Made by a program: the position numbers and the translations under genes
Assembly (NCBI GenBank): GCA_014529385.2
Contig: CM043959.1
Coordinates: 49,545,122 to 49,609,121, forward strand
DNA length: 64,000 nt
Direction of reading: 5' to 3'
DNA from: Adiantum capillus-veneris
Lineage: Eukaryota; Streptophyta; Polypodiopsida; Polypodiales; Pteridaceae
Shown here: piece after piece, positions 54,936-64,000 of the stretch
Position numbering within the stretch: the stretch's first letter is position 1
How the letters are laid out: each line of letters opens with the position of its first letter
Notes under the pieces: generated by a model
The model's input: the letters and a program-made list of their open reading frames with translations, nothing else
Told to the model about the DNA's origin: nothing
The model's database searches: none

Positions 54936-55501
54936 CTTGTCCTCGCTAAGATCAAGGAATAGGACTAGTGGAAGCTAAAATAGTGCATGTGTTGAAAGCT
55001 AGCATATTTTCAAGAGTCTATGGGTAAAACCCCGTAGAGTTAAAACCCTCGTCTTTCTTTTTAATCAGGATAGGGTGCACACCTAAGATGGATAAAGGCT
55101 GAAGCTTTTGGGCCAAGGTCTCCAAATTACCTACAACTAGTCTTTATGAGCTTCTCTTCCCTCCTTCAAGCTTATTGAATCTAACTTAGAGTGAGGCTAT
55201 CGTAGAATCTTATCTACAACTAGCGAAGATCACCTTTGAAAATAGTAATTTGAACCTCATGACTGGCTACGTGTCCACCTACTTTTTTGATTGTTAGTTT
55301 TTTTATTGCAAGTGGTTGATTTGATGGACCTTAAGAGAGATCAATTAGAAAGTGTTGTGATTTACTTTAATAGCATGTTCTCTTCATCCAAAAGGATTTT
55401 AATGAAGACTAGCTCACGTGACCCACCTTCGACAGGTCTCGCTTGCTTTTACCATGACACACATGGCATTTATAAGGTGTGAAACAAACTTTCTTAATAA
55501 G
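54936..55501. other. Intergenic, no gene seen
   Basis: AT-rich non-repetitive DNA. A short open frame at 55291-55482 has no recognisable similarity. Confidence 0.5.
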
Positions 55502-55580
55502 CCCCCCCCCCCCCCCCCCCCCCTCCCCCCCCCGCCCCCCTTCTCTCTATCTCTCTCTCTCTCACACACACACACACACC
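55502..55580. repeat. C-rich homopolymer with CT and CA runs
   Basis: Nearly pure C for about 39 bp, then T(CT)n and (CA)n. Confidence 0.92.
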
Positions 55581-55910
55581 CACCATGCCCTTCTAGAATA
55601 AGTTTAGATGCGCATGCACACAATACTTCCAACCTGGTGTGAGTATCCACTCCCTTTGTGTCCCCCTTTTCCACCGTGACAACCTTTCTCCCTTAACTAC
55701 ATTCTTCCAAGCTCCAATAATAATCCATTCAACTCCTCAAGGTGTTGAAACAACTACATACATAGAGAAAACCTCACTTGAGGGTCGAGATTCTATGCCA
55801 AGAGCCTAGTGCTTCCTAGCCTTGCCTTGATTGATGAACCTAACCTATGCTTTTCTTCTAACAACAAAGGGAGATAGTGCAAATCTTTGCCATGACCCAC
55901 ACCTGGGGAT

Positions 55911-56198
<288 letters not shown>

Positions 56199-56201
<3 letters not shown>

Positions 56202-56494
56202 GATTTGAATTCCAGGCTCCAGCTTGCCTCACGCATGCGGCTTGCTTACATGCTACAACTCCTCCATTCAACAACTTGGGACACTGGACTCTGAGAAGGG
56301 GTCACTTCAACTAAGCATCATGTTGCATCTCTCCTATTGGCGGATTGAGGGGAGATAGGCACATTGGCTGGAGGCTGCTGGAAATGTAGTTCGGTTCTTG
56401 TAGAGTATAGATAGGAAGACACAGAGAGATGGACAACCTATGTCTCTCTTCAAAAAATAATATCATTTTATAATACATTACTCTAAACTCTCTA

Positions 56495-56530
<36 letters not shown>

Positions 56531-56700
56531 TAATGGAAATGGCCTATGAACATTGAGAATAACAAAATTAAGAGACTATAATGAGCATTTTTAAGAGACT
56601 ACTTTGAGAACATAGAGGGTGAACTTAATTAGTTGTAGAAACATAACAATTATACTTAATTAACTTGGCATGAACAATACTTTTGCAAGAGAGAGAGTTA
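56199..56700. other. Intergenic, with a (CT)n at 56499-56526
   Basis: No gene seen apart from the short microsatellite. Confidence 0.5.
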
Positions 56701-58003
56701 GAGAACACTTGAGGACCAGATTTATGTGGACCGGGTTCCCTCTCCAATAGGCTTTTGTGTTATAGATTCTTCCATAAAGAGAGACTTGATACAATACAAT
56801 CTTTGGGTTCCTTGAGACTTAGGTGAAACTTCATGCATCACAAGCATAACATAACCATTGTAAAAGCATTAACCATCCCCGGCCTCAATCCCAAGGCCTC
56901 AAACACCTTTGAAGGTGGAGAAAGCTAGCAAGGAATTAGGGTAGGGAAGAGGAAGAAGAAGTAACATACAAGAAAGAGATAGTTCCTCACTTATCATCAC
57001 TCTTCTTGCATAGCATAGCATAATAATGATGATGAAGAAGACGACAAGCTTAAGCATTGAAGCATGGCTCTTGGTTGGATTTGCATTCCATAGCCAAGAG
57101 TGTTGGTGTAGGCTCTCAACTTCTCAACAAGCTTGGAGAAAGAGATGGAGTTCTTGTACTTTCACCGAGTGAGATTGAGCATGTGAGTGTGTGTGAGAGA
57201 GAGTATACCCCTCCAAGCACACCCCCAACTTGCTTTGGTCAACCCCTCCTTGTAGCTTATGCTTGCATTTGATTGGACCCCAACAAGCCTAGCCAATCAC
57301 ATGCATAGTGCATATCAAGCAACCATGCTAGCATTAGGAGAACTGTCCTTCTTTCCCCTTCGAGAGAGAGGACTTGATAAATGCATAAACAATTAATTTA
57401 ATTAGATAAATTATCATTGGACCCCTCTAGGGATCAACCAATAGGCTTTAGGCACACTATGAGGGCAACCTAGCTAGAGGCTTGACATGCGTCTAACTTT
57501 CCTCTTTGAGCAAGGGGTGTCCTTTGGGTGAAGAAGGAGCCATTAAACACCCCCCCCCTCCACTCTTGGGGCTCGCCCCCTCCTTTGTAGGCACATGCTT
57601 GAATCTTTGGAACACCTTCATCCCCTCTAGCACCTTAACTATGAAGCACCTTAGTCATTAAGGACCTCAAGCACCTTAGTCAGTAGGCACCTCAAGCTTG
57701 GGCCAGGTTCTCACCTCAAGCACATCTCTAGCTTGCCTAAGGTTCTAGGTCTAAGGACTTTTAACAATAACCTTTGGAGGTCTTTAATGAAGCTAACCCT
57801 AAGGTCTTTAAGCTCCATTAGCTAGCATTGCTCTTTGACATACCATCTTTCATTTGGACCCATTGACTTTGGCCCCGTGTTGAGATAGATCCATAAGCAC
57901 ATATCTATATTCTAACTCTTGTTCCCGTTTATTCTTACACAATAAATGATCGGTTTAATATGAGAAAATCATTTGGGTTAGTTAGATATAAGATTTTATG
58001 ACA
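56700..58003 (-). repeat. Probable 3' LTR of a decayed minus-strand Ty3 element
   Basis: The right edge is defined: TTTTATGACA at 58003, followed by a polypurine tract (minus strand CAAGAGTGAGGTAG), the arrangement seen in W at 21,055. The left edge is not defined, and part of this interval may be intergenic. No gene seen. Confidence 0.45.
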
Positions 58004-58439
58004 CTACCTCACTCTTGAAATCATAGTCGTCATGGTCATCCTCGACTATGAGGTAGAGGAGATAACGTCTTAGTCATTAGTCTATGTTTCTTTGTGCGTA
58101 GAGGATCCCTCTTTATCCTACGACATCATTCCAAGATGGACGACTAATCCATTTGGGACTTGGGAGACTTAGCTGCTGCAAGCATGTCTGCTCTTGAGTC
58201 CATTTTATTCTCCCAAAGTAGAGTGACAAATTCTACTTAGTGTTTGAGAGACGTCGTCATCACAAACATGGTTCTAAGCATGCATACTACTTAAATTTGT
58301 GCACAAGAAGAAGAGAATTAGTCTTATAAGATAAAAACATCGATCATTTAAAAGAAACATGTATATTTGATTACTCTAATATAGCATTATAAGCATTGAA
58401 AAGGTTCATACTATTCTTAAGCTATACTCCTTGCATCCA

Positions 58440-58700
58440 TCTAGCATCTTCAAAAGGATAATTTTTTAACTTAATAAGATATCGTCAAATAATCTTACCA
58501 TGCCATAGCACCTTGTCTTCATGTCGAAGGATAGCTTCAGGTTGTAGAACCTCTTCTTGGTCTTCGATTTCTGGGGGGTATTCAATAATTGGTTCTCTTG
58601 GTGGCTCTCCTTTGTAAGGCTTAAGTAGGCTCACATGAAAATCATTGTGTATGAGCCAATGGTTTGGGAAAATTGAGTTGATAAGCCATGTCATTGATTG
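58440..58700 (-). pseudogene. Integrase tail and chromodomain-like fragment
   Basis: Minus-strand frame with HNDFHVSLLKPYKGEPP, EEVLQPEAILRHED and, past a stop, LIKLKNYPFEDARW. It matches the W integrase C-terminus in layout. Confidence 0.7.
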
Positions 58701-58868
58701 TCTTCAAGATTTGAAAGGGACCATAGTATCTTTTTGCTAGTTTAGCATATACTTTTGGTGGCCGTAGGATTTTTGCCCGTCGTTTGCCTCAATCGAGCCT
58801 TGGGAAACTTGAGAAGACCCAATCATTTTCTTTGAACGTTAAGGCCCTTCTGTGCTTATCAACAACAG

Positions 58869-59767
58869 TCAGTGTGCTTGCTTGCTAAACCTGTCGACTA
58901 TTGTCCATATTCTCGTATTCCCATGGATAGACTTAGGTAATCCAAAGATAAAATCCATGCATATACTCTCCCATGGTGAATTAGGGATTGGAAATGGCTG
59001 GACTAACCTAGATTGCTTCCCTCTATCATGCTTGGTCTTTTGGCACACCACACATTTTGAAACATATTCTTGTATGTTTACTTTCATGGTAGGCCAATAG
59101 AAGTACGTCTCTGCTCCTCGAAGAGTAGGTTGAATGCCTCTATGCCTTGCATAGGGAGGAGCATGGGATTCATACATGACTTTCTCACGAAGGGAGTGGG
59201 TAACACATAGCCTATTGCCATGGAGAAGATAACCATCTTGCAAGGTGAATGGTTCTTCTTTCTTCCCCAATGCAAGGGCTGACAATATGTCTTTAAAGTC
59301 ACGGTTAGTAGCATACTCATCCATCATAGAAGATAGATTATTGTGAGTTGCTATAGACACCGCATTTACTCTTGGTCGTCGTGAAAGTGCATCGACCACT
59401 TGATTGTGCTTACTAGCAATGTGAGCAATATGAAAATAAAATTGCGAAATAAAATTTTCCCACCTCATTTGTTTGTCGGAAAGCTTGGTTTGCGTCATGA
59501 AGTACTTGAGACTTTGGTAGCCCGTTCCCAAAATAAATGTAGTCCCCAATAGATAGTACTTCCATGTGTCTAGGGTATGTAGAATAACTAAAATCTCTTT
59601 TTCATATATGCCCAAGACCTGATCATCCGTATTGATCCTTCGCCTCTCATGCTATGCAATGCCCTCCTTGAAGCAAGACTGCTCCAAGGCAATCACCACA
59701 AGCATCACATTGGACCTCAAATGGCTTTGAGAGATCCGGAAGCATAAGCAATGGTTGGGAGGTAAGA
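58869..59767 (-). pseudogene. RNase H and integrase N-terminal part
   Basis: From 59,767 it reads LSKPFEVQCDACGDCLGAVLLQ (RNase H), a stop near 59,650, YEKEILVILHTL, then the integrase HHCC domain (HAPPYARHRGI...CVVCQ), CMDFIFGLP and IVDRFSKQAH. A stop follows and the rest of the integrase core (second Asp, Glu) is deleted. Confidence 0.82.
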
Positions 59768-59922
59768 TGTCATGCCAAGGGTAGGACTATAGGAGGGCAC
59801 GGCCCTGGCCAAGGGCCGATGGATACACATGCAGTACAGGGGCTATATATAGGAGGGCCAAGGGCCTATATATAGGTATGGTTGGGTGGCTAATGGCATG
59901 TCTATCTCCCTATGCTCTTTCA
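59768..59922 (+). repeat. Short LTR (155 bp) with primer site
   Basis: TGTCATGCC...CTTTCA, with two TATATATAGG words (about 59,843-59,875), then one base and TGGTATCAGAGC at 59924-59935. The size fits a TRIM/SMART-type or small LTR element in + orientation. No second LTR was found in the window. Confidence 0.6.
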
Positions 59923-59935
59923 CTGGTATCAGAGC

Positions 59936-60011
59936 TTAGGGGAGAAGGGGGAGGGAGAAGAAGGAGGCATGGAGGAGCTTGCAAGGCGATCACTTCTTGC
60001 CATGGATCTTC

Positions 60012-60058
<47 letters not shown>

Positions 60059-60530
60059 AGCCTTAAGGAAGAAGATGGCCAAAGGGATTGTATGCAAGTT
60101 TTCACGCTTCTCTCAATTGATGCTAAAGCTTGTTTTTCTCAACCAAGGCTATGGAAGTCGACAGAGGGCAGGGGTCGTGGCACCGAGCCCTTGCATGAGA
60201 ACATGGGAGGCACAGGTTGCAGGAAACGCCTCTCTACTGGCGGAATCCGAAATATGGGAACGCACTCTTGAGGTGCGAGCCTTGCTCAACCGACCTGCAC
60301 GAGGGAAGACAAGGCTGCCTGTTATGTGATCGCCTGGCATGCGGCGAGTTTCACGCTTCTGCAGCAACCTGCCTTGCGGCCTATCACGCCGGGTAGGGCA
60401 TGTTGTTCATGGTGCAGCAGTCGACCATCGTTGTTGCAGCCAAAAACGAAAGTAATTTTTTTTAAAAAAATTAATTTGATTTACTTGCCCTACCCAACTA
60501 GGGGCTTTGGCCCACTGTGCGTAGTGGCCG
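59936..60530 (+). mobile_element. Interior of the short-LTR element, function unclear
   Basis: Purine-rich leader, a (CT)n run at 60014-60056 and an open frame from ATG 60,075 to 60,327 (KGIVCKFSRFSQLML...) with no recognised domain. The right edge is not defined. Confidence 0.35.
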
Positions 60531-61415
60531 GATGTTAGTAGCGGCTAATAGCTGCACCAAGCATGCACCAAGTAGGGGATATGCTATGGAAGTACACAAT
60601 ATTTACTTTTCATTGTATAGGGCTTGGGATCATTTAGGAGTTCCAAAGTTGTATGAGTTTAGGCTAGAGAGCTCACTTTATCCCATAGTTGAAGGGTTTG
60701 AGGCCCAAAGCTATAAAAGAGCCCTATGCTTAATGAGAGGTCATTCTAGAGTGGTCCTTTTGAGAACTCTCTCCCTAGAGTAGCTGTTGATGGCCTAGCC
60801 TTTGAGCTTAATGTCCATGCTTAGAAGGCTAGTGCTAATCACATGTAATTAGTGTAATCCTCTCTTAATTAATCTAGTCTTCATTATGTTGTCAATCATG
60901 TTTCTCTACTTTCCTTCATTGTTTTGAAGTGTTGATCTTTTCTAATCTAACTCTTACTTATGCTAAGCTACTCCAATTAGTGGAGTCCTTATCTAACTCT
61001 CTCGATTAAGTGGAGTGGACGTACTCGTGATTGAGGGATTAGAGTTGTCCTGTAATGGTGTGCTTGTGTGTGTGTGTATAGGTTTAAGAAGCCTTGAGCT
61101 TAATTTGATTATGTGTGACTTGATTTGGACACCATGATTGGCATGGTTGGGGAGGCCGACTTGAATGCGATCTTGTGTGCTTAATCGTCAATGTATGTAA
61201 TTAGAGTTGTGCTTGAGAGACTCCAAGATTAGTGTGTTTCACTTCGTTGCTTGATGTGTGTAGTGTTGATGCTTGATGTGCGATTAGCATTAGTTGATTT
61301 GGGATGATTTCTATTTGCATTGGAGGATGCACGCTCTTGAATCCTCTCAATCTTTGCATCCGATGACGCTCTCACACATTCTTTGTGTGATGCCTCCAAG
61401 CCCTAGCCGGGTCAT

Positions 61416-61471
<56 letters not shown>

Positions 61472-61523
61472 CGGATTGATAGATTTTGTGGGAGATTGCC
61501 TGTGCTATGGCGAGCCTCCAACA
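60531..61523 (+). repeat. Possible LTR ending at 61523
   Basis: The right edge, CCTCCAACA, lies one base before a tRNA-Asp type primer site. The left edge is a guess (TGTTAGTAGCGG near 60,534). It contains (CT)n at 61417-61469. An open frame at 60517-60783 has no recognised domain. Confidence 0.4.
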
Positions 61524-61524
61524 T

Positions 61525-61542
61525 TGGCGCCGCTGTCGGGGA
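61525..61542 (+). other. Primer-binding site of tRNA-Asp type
   Basis: TGGCGCCGCTGTCGGGGA. Plant Tat/Athila-type Ty3 elements commonly have TGGCGCCGTTGCCGGGGA-like primer sites, complementary to the 3' end of tRNA-Asp. Two internal positions differ from that form. Confidence 0.65.
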
Positions 61543-64000
61543 ACGGGTTGCCTACGCTAGTGGAGTTGAGGTTGCAAAAGATAAGAGTAATTTGATTACC
61601 GATTTCTTGTAATTAGGTAGGATTTGATTTGTGTGTAGTGTAATTGGTTTAATTAGATGTGGATAGTGTCATTTCACCCCAAAAACCCCTAAATTCTCTT
61701 TTGATTTTGCTAATTTTTCACTAACCTTCACTGATTTTGTATCCCATTCATGCTAATTTCGTGCTAATTGTACTAATTCCATGCTAATTGTGCTAACCAA
61801 ACCACTAATTTTGATTTGGAATGTATGCTAAATCCCCTTAATTGAGGAGGATCATCACTCTTAATTGCTCTAATCTATGCCTAATCATGTGATTGAGTGT
61901 TGATTTTGGTCAATTTTTTGATCAATTTTGGACCGAATCGGAGTGTGTGTGCAATGGAGTGTCTACACGAGGAGCAAGGATTAAGTGAGCAAGCAATCAA
62001 TTGGGTGATTGGAAGAGCAAGATCGAGGATCCATTTGCCTAATAAGAGGCACAAAATTGAATTGTAAATGCAAATTTTTCTTCATATGTGCTATGAATTG
62101 TGTGAGCACTTCCATGCATAAATGATCTCACTGCACCTAATTTTTGGCGCTTATGGACAAGAGTGTGCCTAAAAAATTGAGCGTGGAATTGATTGAGCAG
62201 ATTTTTAGTGCTTACTTTGAATGACAAATGATTAAAAGCACTAATGCTTTGAGTTTTTTTTGAAGGAATGTGGACGAAGTGTGTGTTCAAATGATCCAAG
62301 AAGGGGTCATCATTGAAAAATATTGCAAAATGTGGCTAATTAGAGCCATTCCAATTGTTTGGATTAAAGTTGTAATGCTAGCTCATAGCTTGGTCTAAAA
62401 ATGCAATTTTTTTCATTTGAGCTAGTGTTTACGTTTAGCCAACTTTTGGAGCTTTTAAAGTACAAATTTGGCTATTACGAGCCATTCATTTTCATTTCAT
62501 CAAGTTGCAGTCATCTCTAGCTCATAGATTGCTCTTAAATTGTAAAATTTCATGTGAGGTAGTTGTTAGCCAACTTTGTGAAAAGCTTTAAATTGTAAAA
62601 TTTGGCTATCGAGAGCCACTTCATTTCATTCAAAAGTTGTATTATTTTCAGCTCTTAGCTTGTTTTAAATTCCATATTTCAAGTGAGCTAGAAACTAATC
62701 TACTTTGAACCTTGCATGAGAGATTGTAAAAATTGTAAAATTTGCTTATGTAGAAGCATACCTCTCTCATTATTGATATGTATGCATAAATTTTCTATCA
62801 AAGAGCATCATGTGCATAACCAAAGGCACTTTTTTCCCTTAGGTTCCCTTTGGCAAATTCGGGTATGCAAGACCCTAGCATTAGGTTTTCAGTAATGGTT
62901 CTTGTGTGCTTTTGGCTTTCAATAATTGGCTTTTGTAGCTTGTGTTTACACTTAGCTTCAAATCGGCTTCTTCTTTTGCAAATAAAAAGATCAAGAGGCT
63001 TCTCTACAAAGGGGATGCTTGCTCAAGGATGCACAAAGAGCATGAATAGGTGTAATCCTTCCATGATTTTGCTCTTTTATCTCTTGCTTGGCTTAAGTGA
63101 ATCTGCTTCTAAGCTATGGTTTTTTCATGTTCGAAAGCTGGTCATTTCAAAGTTTCAACGCTTTGCTTTGTGAAAATTAACTCATCAAAAAATTAGGTTT
63201 TATGTGTGCTAATCATAGGTAACTGGCCTTGACCTTAGGTTCATGTAGGATTATTTCTTGTTAGTCCTAGATTCTTAGTGATAGTTTTAATACTCCACTC
63301 ATTTTTGTCATGACTTAGGGCTATGAGTAGGCTTTAGTCTTTTTTAGTCCAATTGCCACTAGTATCTCATAAAGGAAGCAATAAAAATGTGCTAAAAAAT
63401 GAACCATGAAGTAAAGAAGTGTCCAAAAAAGGTAGCAAAAATGCTACTAAGGCACATGAAAAGAAAAATTCTATGTTATGTTGTGTCTATGTGAGGCCTA
63501 GCGTCTTATTGGCACTTGGTAGGTGAGGGGAATCACCTTCGCTCGCTTGGTCAAGGCCCTAAACCGATGCCCTGGGTTGATAGGGGTTAGCCGTCGCCTT
63601 GGTAAGCTAGTAGGCTTTTGGAACACCTTCTTGAGGGTTCAAGGAGCTGAGAGTCGCACCTAGACTTGCCTTGGGGTGGTAGCCTTGTGATTGTGCTTTT
63701 ATTTTTCAATGAATGACTAAATCAAAACTTCCATGAGCTTCAAAAAGCTTTGACAATGTACTAATAGATTAGGTACTTTTTTATAGCCCGTAGACATGAT
63801 AGACTCGAATGATTTATTAAAATTGGTCACATAGTTTTTAGGCTAGTAGATTTATGAACTTGCATTAGCCTAGGGCCATAATTGATTGCTTGTGTTTCAT
63901 GCATAAAACTGAAATTTCAAGTGGTTTAATCTTCACAATAGTTTGAGTATTTTTTTGCTTTATGTTGTCTAGTTTTTGACTATGATTGACCCATCTTTTA
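61543..64000 (+). mobile_element. Leader or decayed interior of a Tat/Athila-like element
   Basis: Follows the primer site and runs off the window. AT-rich, with no convincing Gag or pol frame. It contains a tandem repeat of about 135 bp at 62,334-62,765. The open frames at 62039-62299 and 62850-63173 show no domain. The assignment rests on the primer site alone. Confidence 0.4.
62334..62765. repeat. Tandem repeat, about 135 bp, three units plus a partial
   Basis: Units begin GGCTAAT/GGCTATT/GGCTATC at 62,334, 62,470 and 62,604, with a partial GCTTATG at 62,743. Each has GAGCCA, AAGTTGT, AGCTCATAG and AATTGTAAAATTT words. Identity is moderate. Confidence 0.75.

Larger units (their letters stand above)
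58004..59767 (-). mobile_element. Ty3/gypsy pol remnant
   Basis: 3' half of a minus-strand chromovirus: untranslated region, chromodomain-like end, integrase N-terminal part and RNase H, in that order from low to high coordinates. It is cut at 59,767 by the short LTR that follows. Reverse transcriptase and everything 5' of it are missing. Confidence 0.82.

Noticed and set aside
57057-57272. Small host gene at 57,057
   Set aside because: 71 codons with no recognised similarity and no splice context, in a region that is probably LTR.

Overview
The window is nuclear DNA of a land plant with a large, transposon-rich genome. The evidence is a plant-type PUX2 gene (C2HC finger, PUB and UBX domains), Ty3/gypsy chromoviruses with initiator-Met tRNA primer sites, a plant L1-type LINE and many GA/CT microsatellites. 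A 50.5 kb intron and this microsatellite load would suit a fern, lycophyte or gymnosperm better than a compact angiosperm, but the lineage is a guess.

The only host gene I can support is PUX2 on the + strand. Its exons are 1203-2378, 2508-2786 and 53337-53588. The first intron is 129 bp and stopless. The second is 50,550 bp and splits the UBX domain. Nearly all of the window between 3183 and about 52.1 kb is retrotransposon DNA nested inside that intron.

Names used below. Family A has LTRs of about 1.17 kb (TGTCACGTG...CA) and elements A0, A1, A2, A3 and A4. Family H has LTRs of about 0.57 kb (TGTCACAAACTG...GTGACA) and elements H-solo, H1 and H2. W is a chromovirus with 0.64 kb LTRs. Z and J are one family with 432-443 bp LTRs. 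X is a further Ty3 element with a long LTR at 34.8-36.1 kb.

Nesting read from target-site duplications (TSDs) and restored frames: A0 (minus strand, 3' LTR at 3183) was hit by A1 (TSD ctgag). A1 was hit by A2 inside its LTR and by a 742 bp hAT-like element (TSD atgagtga). A0 was also hit by A3 (TSD gggac), which now has a rearranged double-LTR form. A0 is fused at about 17.97 kb to the reverse transcriptase of X. X is split by an H-family solo LTR (TSD tatcc), which is itself split by chromovirus W (TSD gcagt). X is split again at its primer site by Z (TSD atacc). From 36.5 to 49.7 kb lie plus-strand H-family elements broken by J and by a 6.1 kb LINE on the minus strand. A4 and diverged LTR pieces follow, then about 1.2 kb of less repetitive intron and the last exon.

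After the gene, 53.6-56.6 kb is intergenic and rich in microsatellites and tandem repeats. A decayed minus-strand Ty3 element follows (about 56.7-59.77 kb), then a 155 bp LTR with a Met-tRNA primer site. From 61,525 begins the interior of an element with a tRNA-Asp type primer site, probably Tat/Athila-like. No tRNA, rRNA, CRISPR or prokaryotic feature was seen. Every transposon gene in the window is broken. The PUX2 coding sequence is intact across both junctions.
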